64,000 nucleotides of DNA from Bacteroidota bacterium. Lineage in GTDB: Bacteria; Bacteroidota; Bacteroidia; Flavobacteriales; Flavobacteriaceae. Position numbers and translations under genes: made by a program. The stretch spans positions 39,717 through 103,716 of the forward strand of contig JAEWHE010000001.1 in the NCBI GenBank assembly GCA_023387965.1. Direction: 5' to 3'. The notes below the pieces were generated by a model, which searched no databases, was not told the origin of the DNA, and saw only the letters and a program-made list of their open reading frames with translations. This document shows, piece by piece, positions 9,839 through 19,000 of this stretch. Positions within the stretch are counted from its first letter, which is position 1. Each line of letters begins with the position of its first letter.

Positions 9839-10678
9839 TTACACGATAAATAAATTGGCAATGGTTACCGATTGTTGCGTGTTTAGTGGTTCGTCATAAG
9901 ATTCTGTCGCGGCACTTCCAGGAATTGCGGGACCTAACGAGCCATTGTTAACTGTAGCTACGTTGAAACCGCCTTGTGTGGTGTTTTCTTCGCCGTTGTA
10001 AACAGGTTGTGTGGCTTCGGGCATTCCGGTTCCTCTAGTGTTGCCGGTAATCCAACCTTTTAATCCACGTAATCTTCTTACTTCGGAAGCGTGTCTTGCT
10101 TCAACCGAATGGATTTGTAAAGCGGCGGTTAAAAGATCAGGTTGCGAAATTAAATTTCCGGCTTGACCTTTATAAGCTCTTACTCCGGTATCTTCGAAGG
10201 CTTGCGCCAAAATCAAAAATTGTTGGTAAGCTGCTGCGTTTCCAATTCCGGTAGCGTTAAATGGATCGAAAGCACCATTAACGGTGAAATCGAAGGTAGG
10301 TTTTGCCACGGCATTTGCACCTAAACCAGCAACTAAAAAGTCAACGTGGTCAGATTCGTGCTTTGAGATTTGCATGAAAACTTTTTCGTCTCGGCCGCCA
10401 GTTGGGATTACCCCAGATTGTAAGCCCAATTCGTAAAATTCTGCTTCTAAATATTCTAAAGTTAAGGCTAATTGTAAAGCACCAACGGGAGTATTAGGAG
10501 TTGGGGCAATATCAGCAGCGAAAGCTTTATTGGCAAATGCGGCAAGCCCGAAAGGGATAGATGCCAAAGCTAGATTTTTTCCAATGTTAGAAAATTGACC
10601 AAAACTTTCTCTTCTTGATCCTTTTGCGGTCATTAAATGATCGTCAGTAAAAGATTCTATAATTTTAAGTAAACTCAT
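9839..10678 (-). CDS. Exported ferritin-like domain protein (second of pair)
   Basis: 279 residues. A twin-arginine-like signal SRRESF is followed by a hydrophobic stretch ending AFAAD, so export by Tat to the periplasm is predicted. The mature part has the four-helix ferritin-like pattern with two E/ExxH sets: LEYLEAEFYELG, SKHESDHVDFL, AFEDTGVRAYKG and SVEARHASEVRRL. This matches the Ferritin_2-like family (PF13668 type), whose physiological role is poorly known. It starts 17 nt after the paralogous gene at 10696-11436, and the two form one operon. The C-terminus carries a stretch rich in Gly, Asn and Thr. A diiron centre is inferred from the ligands, not shown. Confidence 0.85.
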   Translation of the reverse strand: MSLLKIIESFTDDHLMTAKGSRRESFGQFSNIGKNLALASIPFGLAAFANKAFAADIAPTPNTPVGALQLALTLEYLEAEFYELGLQSGVIPTGGRDEKVFMQISKHESDHVDFLVAGLGANAVAKPTFDFTVNGAFDPFNATGIGNAAAYQQFLILAQAFEDTGVRAYKGQAGNLISQPDLLTAALQIHSVEARHASEVRRLRGLKGWITGNTRGTGMPEATQPVYNGEENTTQGGFNVATVNNGSLGPAIPGSAATESYDEPLNTQQSVTIANLFIV

Positions 10679-10695
10679 GATTTTTCGGTTTTAGA

Positions 10696-11436
10696 TTAAG
10701 GTAAGTATTGCGCTGTAAATTCGGTTGTGATGAATCCGCCTGCGGCAGTGATAACTTGCGAAGGATTTCTGGCTACGTCAAGACCGTTTCCATCCACGAT
10801 ATCGTCTCCGGCAAAATCAGCCGAGTTCGGGTTGATTAAACTTCTGATTGCGGCAGCGTGTCTCGCTTCAACCGAAACAATTTTCCCGGCAAGTAATAAA
10901 TAATCGCCACTTGTGATTAATCTTCCAGCTCCATTATAAGCCGCAACTCCGGTGTCTTCTAAAGTTTTCGCAGTTCCTAAAATTGAGTCTCTACTTCCCC
11001 AGTTTACCGTTTCGTAATTAAATTCCAGCATTGGCAATAATTGCGTTGATGGATCAGGCAAAGCACCGTTTAATGCAGTTTTAAAAAACTCGCGGTGGAT
11101 TACTTCGTGAGCATACAAATCTGCCAAAACTTGTCTTTCTTCGGCATTGAACAAAGTTCCAAAGTTTGAAAGGTTTACAACTCTGGTGTAAAAATCAGCT
11201 TCTAATTGCTCTAAAGCATAAGCATAAGTTAGTACGCCAAAATCGCCGCTTCCTAAATCGAACTTACCGTTTCGCACTCCAGGCAAACGATTTTGATTTG
11301 ATACGCTGTCGTGATCATTGTTACAACCCGTAAGAAGTAAACCTGTTGCAGCAACAGACAACCCGCTGATTTTCAAAAAATTCCTTCTCGAATTTCCAGC
11401 AGTAACTTGCTCTTTTACAGTTACAGTGTTTTTCAT
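10696..11436 (-). CDS. Exported ferritin-like domain lipoprotein (first of pair)
   Basis: 246 residues. The N-terminus has a Tat motif (SRRNFLK) followed by a hydrophobic stretch and a lipobox LLTGC, so it is probably a Tat-exported lipoprotein. Helices carry the same ligand pattern as its neighbour: LEQLEADFYTRV, AHEVIHREFF, TLEDTGVAAYNG and SVEARHAAAIRSL, consistent with a diiron ferritin-like fold. Paired genes of this kind probably arose by duplication and may make a hetero-oligomer. A perfect 8-bp inverted repeat lies in the leader, and a LacI-type regulator diverges 334 bp away, which may or may not control the pair. Confidence 0.85.
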   Translation of the reverse strand: MKNTVTVKEQVTAGNSRRNFLKISGLSVAATGLLLTGCNNDHDSVSNQNRLPGVRNGKFDLGSGDFGVLTYAYALEQLEADFYTRVVNLSNFGTLFNAEERQVLADLYAHEVIHREFFKTALNGALPDPSTQLLPMLEFNYETVNWGSRDSILGTAKTLEDTGVAAYNGAGRLITSGDYLLLAGKIVSVEARHAAAIRSLINPNSADFAGDDIVDGNGLDVARNPSQVITAAGGFITTEFTAQYLP

Positions 11437-11471
11437 AATAAAAAATTTATAAGGTTAATAATTGGTGGTAG

Positions 11472-11496
11472 GCGTTTTCCATTTCAATGAAAACGC
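11472..11496 (-). other. Perfect inverted repeat in the leader of the ferritin-like operon
   Basis: GCGTTTTC / GAAAACGC with a 9-nt spacer, beginning about 36 nt upstream of the first ferritin-like gene. It could be an operator or a leader hairpin. It has no T tract and is not a terminator. Confidence 0.4.
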
Positions 11497-11678
11497 ATAA
11501 ATTGATATACGTATAAAGTTACCGCCATGGTTTTAGGAAAAGTTTATATAATTCCTATAAAATGATTATATCACTTAACTACTTTTCAATAAAAAAGATA
11601 TTTTTTTAAAGAGAATAAAATTTTAGCCGTTATTTTTTGAATTTATTTCGTCTAGAAAAAATTAAAATCAATATCGAT

Positions 11679-11693
11679 TTCCGGTAACCGAAA
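11679..11693. promoter_or_regulatory. Candidate operator between ferritin-like pair and LacI-type gene
   Basis: The core CGGTAACCG is a perfect palindrome around a central base, flanked by TTC and AAA that partly extend it. It sits about 78 nt upstream of the LacI-type gene. Odd palindromes of this size suit dimeric regulators, but nothing ties this site to this protein beyond position. Confidence 0.25.
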
Positions 11694-11770
11694 TTTGAAG
11701 GTTTAAGATAAGTTTTTACGAATAGTTTATATTTTTTCACTTACTTTACACTTTAATTATTACTGTAATT

Positions 11771-12796
11771 ATGAAACCGAAAGCAACCCTAAAGCAAATT
11801 GCAAAAGAATTAAATGTGTCCGTTTCCACTGTTTCTAAAGCCTTGAGCAACAGTCCGGAAATTAGTGAACCCACAAAAATTAAAATTCAGGAGTTTGCCA
11901 AGCTCAAAAATTATAAACCAAATAATATTGCCATTAACCTTAAAAACAGGAGTACGAAAACCATTGGTGTTATTATTCCCAATATTTTAAATCCGTTTTT
12001 TGCAAAGGTTTTTAGCGGAATCGAAAAAGCCGCAAACGAAAAAGGTTACAACGTAATTACTTGTATTTCAAACGAATCGCTCGACAAAGAAATCAAAACG
12101 ATGGACATGTTAAGCAACGGAACCATTGACGGTTTCATCCTTTCCATTTCCGAAGAAACCCAAAAACAACAAGAATTTAAACATTTTAAAGAAGCCATTT
12201 CTGACGGAATTCCCATCGTAATGTTCGATAGAATTTCAGACGAAGTCAATTGTGATAAAGTAATCGTGGACGATTATGACTCTTCGGTTCACGCTGTAAA
12301 TCACCTCATTAAACTCAATTGTAAAAAAATCGCCCTGCTTTCATCAATCGATAATTTAAGCGTAGGAAAATTGCGGGCTCAAGGTTACGCCGCAGCTTTG
12401 GCGGAAAACAAAGTAACACTCGACAAAAACATTATCATTCGAACCGATAATCCGGACGAACTTGATTTCAACCTCGAAAAATTATTCGAAAAAGAAAAAT
12501 TCGACGGCATTTTCGCCCTTGACGAACACGCCTCTACCATGGCCATGAAACTCGCCATCAAAAAAGGCATCAAAATCCCGGAAGACCTTTGTGTCATTGG
12601 TTTTGCTGACGGTGTTTGGTCACGTCGCCTCACGCCAAGCCTTTCCACCGTTTCCCAACACGGAATCGAAATTGGCGAAGCAGCCGCCCACAAACTCATC
12701 GAAAAACTCGAGAGCAAAGATGAAGAATACACTTACACCACAACCGTCATCAAAACCGAATTACGACAACGCGATTCCACCCGAAAAACCAAATAA
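11771..12796 (+). CDS. LacI/GalR-family transcriptional regulator
   Basis: 341 residues. The N-terminal helix-turn-helix (TLKQIAKELNVSVSTVSKAL, about 6-25) is followed by the hinge region and a periplasmic-binding-protein-like sensor domain that begins TIGVIIPNILNPFFAKV. The length is standard for the family. The ligand cannot be read from sequence, and no sugar-utilisation genes are adjacent. The nearest targets by position are the divergent ferritin-like genes and its own promoter. It ends with a strong terminator. Confidence 0.9.
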   Translation: MKPKATLKQIAKELNVSVSTVSKALSNSPEISEPTKIKIQEFAKLKNYKPNNIAINLKNRSTKTIGVIIPNILNPFFAKVFSGIEKAANEKGYNVITCISNESLDKEIKTMDMLSNGTIDGFILSISEETQKQQEFKHFKEAISDGIPIVMFDRISDEVNCDKVIVDDYDSSVHAVNHLIKLNCKKIALLSSIDNLSVGKLRAQGYAAALAENKVTLDKNIIIRTDNPDELDFNLEKLFEKEKFDGIFALDEHASTMAMKLAIKKGIKIPEDLCVIGFADGVWSRRLTPSLSTVSQHGIEIGEAAAHKLIEKLESKDEEYTYTTTVIKTELRQRDSTRKTK

Positions 12797-12802
12797 AACC
12801 AC

Positions 12803-12834
12803 AAGCCGCCAATTATTGAGCGGCTTTTTTTTTT
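12803..12834 (+). terminator. Rho-independent terminator of the LacI-type gene
   Basis: Stem AAGCCGC / GCGGCTT with a 10-nt loop, followed by a run of T, beginning 7 nt after the stop codon. Confidence 0.85.
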
Positions 12835-12841
12835 TGAAGCA

Positions 12842-13004
12842 TTATCCGGCTATCCGCTTCAATCTTTTGTGAAAAAAAAATATTTTTCTAAGCACTTGCA
12901 GGAGCTTCTCCCGAAGGTTCGGGATTCGCTCTGCAAGCACAAGAAAAATTATTTTTTTTTCACAAAAGGATTTTCGCTGCTATCCGGGCTAAAACCCTGC
13001 AAAA
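12842..13004 (+). repeat. Intergenic palindromic repeat, family 1, copy 2
   Basis: About 163 bp, in the opposite orientation to copy 1 at 9634-9778 and closely similar to it. The ends pair with each other: CTTTTGTGAAAAAAAAAT on the left and TTTTTTTTCACAAAAGG on the right, with GCACTTGCAGGAGC and CTCTGCAAGCAC further in. The extra centre is itself a small hairpin (TCCCGAAGGTTCGGGA). Similar elements ending in GGATTTTCGCTGCTATCC are common between flavobacterial genes. Confidence 0.8.
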
Positions 13005-13087
13005 CATCAAAAAAAGCATTTCAATCGAAATCCTAAAAACAACCAAATAATTCTCCGGCAAAAATTTCTCATTTAAATCCATAACTT

Positions 13088-13095
13088 TACCTTTG
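13088..13095 (+). promoter_or_regulatory. -7 box of the maeB promoter
   Basis: TACCTTTG, an exact TAnnTTTG match, 24 nt upstream of the ATG at 13120. It overlaps the possible upstream TTG start at 13093, arguing against that longer start. The -33 position holds TTTC rather than a clean TTG. Confidence 0.65.
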
Positions 13096-13119
13096 CAAGT
13101 CAGATTTAAATCTTCAAAA

Positions 13120-15417
13120 ATGAACAAATACAGCAAAAGAAGAGAAGCTTTATTGTATCACGCAAAACCCCAACCCGGGAAAATAGAAGTAGTTCCAACA
13201 AAAAAATACGCAACCCAACGCGACCTTTCGCTCGCTTATTCTCCAGGAGTTGCCGAACCTTGTTTAGAAATTGTAAAGGACATTAATAACGTCTATAAAT
13301 ATACTTCCAAAGGAAATTTAGTAGCGGTAATCTCTAACGGAACCGCCGTTTTAGGATTAGGAGACATCGGTCCCGAAGCCTCAAAACCCGTGATGGAAGG
13401 AAAAGCACTTTTGTTTAAAATCTTCGCTGACTTAGACGTTTTTGATATAGAAGTTGGAACCAAAGACATCGACCAGTTTATAGAAACCGTAAAAAATATC
13501 GCGCCAACTTTCGGTGGTATTAACCTCGAAGACATTAAAGCCCCGGAATCTTTTGAAATCGAACGCAGATTAGTCGAAGAACTCAATATTCCGGTGATGC
13601 ACGATGACCAACATGGAACTGCGATTATTTCGTCAGCAGCTTTATTGAACGCTTTAGAACTGGCGGACAAAAAAATTGAGGACGTAAAAGTGGTAGTTTC
13701 AGGAGCTGGTTCTGCGGCATTAGCTTGTGCTAATTTATACGTTTTGTTAGGGGTAAAAACCCAAAATATTATCATGTTTGACAAAGATGGGGTGCTTTCT
13801 CCATCAAGACAAGATTTGTCAGACCTTCAAAAAAAATACGCGCTTGCGCCAAATAATATCACGCTTGCAGAAGCCATGGACAAAGCGGATGTTTTCCTTG
13901 GACTTTCTGCCGGAAATATTTTGTCGCCGGAAATGTTGTTGTCAATGGCTCAAAACCCAATTGTTTTTGCCATGGCAAATCCCATTCCGGAAATTGATTA
14001 CGATTTAGCAATTGCCACTCGTGAAGACATTATTATGGCAACCGGAAGATCAGATCATCCTAATCAGGTAAATAACGTCTTAGGTTTTCCATATATTTTT
14101 AGAGGAGCTTTAGATGTTCGGGCTACTAAAATTAACGAAGAAATGAAAATGGCTGCCGTTCGTGCTTTGGCAAGTTTGGCAAAAGAAACCGTTCCGGAAC
14201 AAGTAAACATCGCTTATGGTGAAACCAAATTGATTTTTGGAAAAGATTATATTATTCCAAAACCATTTGACCCAAGATTAATTGCCGTTGTAGCTCCAGC
14301 CGTAGCAAAAGCAGCGATGGATTCTGGTGTGGCATTACATCCTATACATGATTGGGAAAAATATGAAGAGGAATTATTAGAAAGATTAGGATCAGATAAT
14401 AAAATGGTAAGGTTGCTCACCAACAGAGCTAAAAGTGATCCTAAACGAGTGGTTTTTGCCGAAGCAGATCATCTTGATGTGCTAAAAGCTGCGCAAATTG
14501 TAATGGAAGAAGGAATTGGGAAACCAATTTTACTTGGAAACAAAGAAATAATTTCTGAATTAATGGAAGAAATAGGGTTTGATGCTCAATTGACTATCAT
14601 TGACCCGAAAACCCAAGAAGAAGACGAGCGAAGATTACGCTACGCCAATTCTTTTTACGATATGAGAAAAAGAAAAGGCACCAGTTTACTCGATGCTCAA
14701 AAATGGATGCGCGAACGCAATTATTTTGCAGCCATGATGGTGAACGAAGGTGAAGCCGATGCTTTAGTAACCGGATATTCGCGAAGTTATCCTTCAACTG
14801 TAAAACCGATGATGCAACTAATTGCAAAATCCCCCGGGGTTTCTCGTATTGCCACAACCAATATGATGATGACCAAAAGAGGCCCGATTTTTCTTTCGGA
14901 TACTGCTATCAATCCTAATCCTTCTGCTGATGACTTGGCAAAAATTGCTTTGATGACTGCCAAAACCGTGAAAATGTTCGGGATGGAACCGGTAATTGCA
15001 ATGGTTTCTTTTTCAAACTTTGGTTCGTCAACTGATGTTAGTGCGGTTAAAGTGGCCGAAGCCGTAGCATATTTGCATAAATTCCATCCGGAATTAACTG
15101 TTGATGGAGAAATCCAAGCAGATTTTGCCTTAAATCCAGAAATGCTAAAAAATAAATTTCCTTTTTCAAAATTAGCAGGGAAAAAAGTAAACACTTTAAT
15201 TTTTCCTAATCTCGAAGCGGCAAACATTAATTATAAAATGCTTAAAGAATTGGACAAATCAGTTTCCATCGGACCAATTATGATGGGAATGGACAAGCCG
15301 GTTCATATTTTTCAGTTAGGTGCAAGTGTTGAAGAAATGGTGAATATGGCAGCAGTTGCAGTAGTTGATGCGCAAGAAAAAGAGAAAAAATACAAGGCGA
15401 TAAAAGTTAATTTGTAA
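13120..15417 (+). CDS. maeB: NADP-type malic enzyme with C-terminal phosphotransacetylase-like domain
   Basis: 765 residues from the chosen ATG. The N-terminal half is malic enzyme (oxidative decarboxylation of malate to pyruvate): LAYSPGVAEPC at about 37-48, IAVISNGTAVLGLGDIGP-like substrate loop, HDDQHGT at about 161, and the dinucleotide motif SGAGSAALACANL at about 193. From about 430 onward it is a phosphate acetyl/butyryltransferase-like domain (RVVFAEADHLDVLKAAQI, TGYSRSYPSTVKP). In known MaeB proteins this domain is regulatory, binding acetyl-CoA, rather than catalytic. The ATG at 13120 is preferred because a promoter box covers the upstream TTG. It is a monocistronic unit ahead of ruvA. 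Confidence 0.94.
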   Translation: MNKYSKRREALLYHAKPQPGKIEVVPTKKYATQRDLSLAYSPGVAEPCLEIVKDINNVYKYTSKGNLVAVISNGTAVLGLGDIGPEASKPVMEGKALLFKIFADLDVFDIEVGTKDIDQFIETVKNIAPTFGGINLEDIKAPESFEIERRLVEELNIPVMHDDQHGTAIISSAALLNALELADKKIEDVKVVVSGAGSAALACANLYVLLGVKTQNIIMFDKDGVLSPSRQDLSDLQKKYALAPNNITLAEAMDKADVFLGLSAGNILSPEMLLSMAQNPIVFAMANPIPEIDYDLAIATREDIIMATGRSDHPNQVNNVLGFPYIFRGALDVRATKINEEMKMAAVRALASLAKETVPEQVNIAYGETKLIFGKDYIIPKPFDPRLIAVVAPAVAKAAMDSGVALHPIHDWEKYEEELLERLGSDNKMVRLLTNRAKSDPKRVVFAEADHLDVLKAAQIVMEEGIGKPILLGNKEIISELMEEIGFDAQLTIIDPKTQEEDERRLRYANSFYDMRKRKGTSLLDAQKWMRERNYFAAMMVNEGEADALVTGYSRSYPSTVKPMMQLIAKSPGVSRIATTNMMMTKRGPIFLSDTAINPNPSADDLAKIALMTAKTVKMFGMEPVIAMVSFSNFGSSTDVSAVKVAEAVAYLHKFHPELTVDGEIQADFALNPEMLKNKFPFSKLAGKKVNTLIFPNLEAANINYKMLKELDKSVSIGPIMMGMDKPVHIFQLGASVEEMVNMAAVAVVDAQEKEKKYKAIKVNL

Positions 15418-15468
15418 TTCAAAACGAATTGATTAACAACCAAATGTTAGCTGTTGTAACTTTTTTGC

Positions 15469-15476
15469 TACATTTG
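15469..15476 (+). promoter_or_regulatory. -7 box upstream of ruvA
   Basis: TACATTTG, an exact match to TAnnTTTG, 19 nt upstream of the ruvA ATG. It would drive ruvA and, by read-through across 6 nt, sprA. No TTG lies at the ideal -33 spacing. Confidence 0.6.
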
Positions 15477-15495
15477 GGAATTATTTAACTTTTGG

Positions 15496-16077
15496 ATGAT
15501 TGCACATATACAGGGAAAATTGGTTGAAAAAACGCCAACCAATGTAGTTATAGATTGTAATGGAGTGGGGTATGATATTCATATCTCACTTCATACTTAC
15601 TCACTTTTACCCGAATCGGATTTTGTTAAACTTTTCACACATTTGCAAATCAAAGAAGATGCTCACACACTTTTTGGTTTTGCAGAAAAATCTGAACGCG
15701 AAATCTTTAAAATGCTCATCTCGGTTTCCGGGATTGGTGCTGGAATTGCGCGAACAATGCTTTCTTCATTAGAACCCAAACAAATCATCAATGCTTTAGC
15801 TTCCGGAGATGTGGCAACCATTCAATCTGTAAAAGGAATTGGTGGCAAAACAGCTCAACGTGCCATCTTGGATTTAAAAGACAAAGTGTTAAAAATCTAT
15901 GATTTGCAAGAAGTTTCTGTCGTTGAATACAATACAAACAAAGACGAAGCGTTATCTGCTTTGGAAGTCCTTGGCTTTAACAGAAAATTGGCGGAAAAAA
16001 CTGTAGAAAAAATTGTTAAAGAGACTCCATCAGCCAGCGTTGAAACCATTATTAAACAAGCCTTAAAAAATTTATAA
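15496..16077 (+). CDS. ruvA: Holliday junction branch migration protein RuvA
   Basis: 193 residues, standard length. The N-terminal OB-fold begins MIAHIQGKLV. Two helix-hairpin-helix motifs follow, VSGIGAGIA (77-85) and VKGIGGKTAQR (112-122), and the C-terminal three-helix domain that touches RuvB. It binds four-way junctions and loads RuvB. It lies immediately upstream of sprA (6 nt between stop and start), so the two probably share a transcript, although their functions are unrelated. Confidence 0.96.
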   Translation: MIAHIQGKLVEKTPTNVVIDCNGVGYDIHISLHTYSLLPESDFVKLFTHLQIKEDAHTLFGFAEKSEREIFKMLISVSGIGAGIARTMLSSLEPKQIINALASGDVATIQSVKGIGGKTAQRAILDLKDKVLKIYDLQEVSVVEYNTNKDEALSALEVLGFNRKLAEKTVEKIVKETPSASVETIIKQALKNL

Positions 16078-16083
16078 AACCTC

Positions 16084-19000
16084 TTGAAAACAAACATTAC
16101 TCAAAGAATTTCGTCTGGTATAGCCATTGGTTTTTGGCTTTTTTCAATTTTTTTTAGCGTCGAAACTCAGGCACAAGTAGATGAAGAAGTTCAGGATTCT
16201 ACCCGAACCGGATATTCATTTGGAAAGGTCGAACTTAACAATCCGCCTTCGATTTTAGAAGCTTATACGTATGATCCTATTTCTGATCGTTACATTTATA
16301 CCAATACAGTTGATGGATTTAACATCAATTATCCCATTGTTTTGACACCGAAAGAATACGAAGAGTTGGTTTTGCGCGAATCAATGCGAAGTTATTTTAA
16401 GCAAAAATCTGATGCAATTGAAGGTAAAAAAGCAGGAAGCGAAGACGGACAAAAAGATTTGTTGCCGAGATATTATGTAAATTCAAGTTTTTTTGAGGCT
16501 ATTTTCGGAGGTAATACCATTGATGTAAAACCTACAGGTTCCGTTGAAATGGATCTCGGAGTAAGACATACCAAACAAGATAATCCATCTTTATCACCAC
16601 GAAACCGGACGACAACAACTTTTGATTTCGACCAGAGAATTAGTATGAGCTTGATGGGGAAAGTAGGAACCCGACTCAATGTTAACGCTAATTATGATAC
16701 CGAATCCACTTTTGCCTTTCAAAATTTAATCAAATTAGAATATGCTCCAACCGAGGATGATATTCTTCAAAAGATTGAAGTAGGTAACGTAAGTTTGCCG
16801 CTAAACAGTACATTAATTCGTGGAGCTCAAAGTTTATTTGGGGTAAAAGCACAATTTCAATTTGGAAAAACAACCCTTACCGGAATTTTTTCTGAACAAA
16901 AATCACAAACCCGAACCGTAACTGCAGAAGGTGGTGGAACTGTAGAAAACTTCGAACTTTTTGCATTAGATTATGATGCTGACAGACACTTTTTCTTGTC
17001 GCAATATTTTAGAAATTTATACGACAGCACGCTTTCAAATTATCCATTAATCAACAGCCGTGTGCAAATTACCCGTATGGAAGTTTGGGTAACCAACAGA
17101 CAAAACCGGGTAAGTACCACCGAAAATAATTTGCGAAACATCATCGCCATTCAGGATTTAGGAGAAGCACAACTTCCTAACGTTGGTACCAATGAAGTCG
17201 TGGGATTGAATCCGCTTCCGGGAAATTTCTTCACGGCACCAATCAATACGCCACCGAAAAACTCAAACAACCGTTTTGACCCGGCAAGAATTGGAACTTC
17301 GGGAATTTTAAATCAAAATATTCGTGAAATTGCCACCGCAAGTACAGGTTTTTCAGGTGTTACCGTTTCGGAAGGAACAGATTATTCTAAATTAGAAAAC
17401 GCCCGAAAACTTTCGGCAAATGAATATACTTTTCATCCACAATTAGGATATATTTCCCTGAATCAGCGTTTGATGAATGACGAAGTTTTAGCTGTTGCGT
17501 ACCAATATACCATTGGAGGTGATGTGTATCAAGTAGGAGAATTTGGAACGGATGGAGTGGAAGCTACCCAAGTTTCTGACGGAATCCCGACTACCCAAAG
17601 TTTGGTTTTAAAAATGTTGAAGAGTAATCTTACCAACGTGAACCAACCTATTTGGAATTTGATGATGAAAAATATTTACACCATTCCGGGAGGCTATAAT
17701 TTAGAGCAGGAAGATTTCAAGATGAATATCATGTACACAGATCCTTCGCCACTAAATTATATCACGCCAGCCAATCCCGCAGCGGCAAACCCTTTACCGG
17801 CAGACGTGGAATTGACGCCTTTATTGCGTGTTTTTAATTTAGACCGATTGAATTATACCAATGACCCTCAAGTAAATGGTGATGGTTTTTTTGATTTTGT
17901 TCCAAATTTAACCGTGGATCAGACTAATGGCCGAATTATTTTTACAACGGTAGAACCTTTTGGGCAACACCTTTTTAACAAATTAACGACTTCAGGAACG
18001 GCAGATTATAACAACCCTGCAACCTATAATGGCAATCAAGAAAAATATGTTTTTAGAAGCATGTACCGCAATACTCAAGCGGCAGCTTTGCAAGACAGTG
18101 ATAAAAATAAATTTCAATTAAAAGGAAGGTTTAAATCAACGAGTGGAGATGGAATTCCTATTGGCGCCATCAACGTTCCGCAAGGTTCCGTTACAGTAAC
18201 AGCTGGAGGTCGTGTCTTGGTGGAAGGTGTCGATTATACCGTAAATTATCAAGCAGGTCGTGTAAATATTACTGATCCGTCGATTATGGCTTCAGGAACG
18301 CCAGTAAATATTTCCTTAGAAAATAACTCTGTTTTCGGACAACAAACCCGAAGATTTTTTGGGGTAAACGTAGAACATAAATTTAATGAGAAATTTGTGG
18401 TTGGTGCTACAATCTTAAAAATGAGCGAGCGTCCGTTTACACAAAAGTCAAACTACGGACAAGAATCGGTTAACAATACCATTTTTGGTGTAAATACAAA
18501 TTTCTCTACCGAAGTTCCGTTTTTAACCAGATTGGTCAACAAACTTCCGAATATTGATACCGATGTTCCATCCAATATTTCCTTCCGTGGAGAAGTTGCT
18601 TACCTAAAACCAGATACCCCAAAAGCCGATCAATTTCAGGGAGAATCGACGGTTTATGTGGATGATTTTGAAGGTTCGCAAACGACAATCGACATGCGTT
18701 CGCCGCTTTCATGGTCGCTTGCGAGTGTTCCTGCCAATTCAACCGTTGGTAATTTTGGTGAAACAGAATCGGGTGTAAATTATGGTTTCAGAAGATCGAA
18801 ATTAGCTTGGTATTCTATTGATCCGGTATTTTATGTGCAACGTCCCGGCGGAATTACCGATAATGATTTGGCACTTTACAGCACCAGAAGAATTTACAGC
18901 CGAGAATTATATCCGGAAACGGACATTGCCGTAGGACAACAAACGGTAATCAATACTTTGGATTTAAGTTATTTTCCACAAGAAAGAGGACAATATAACT

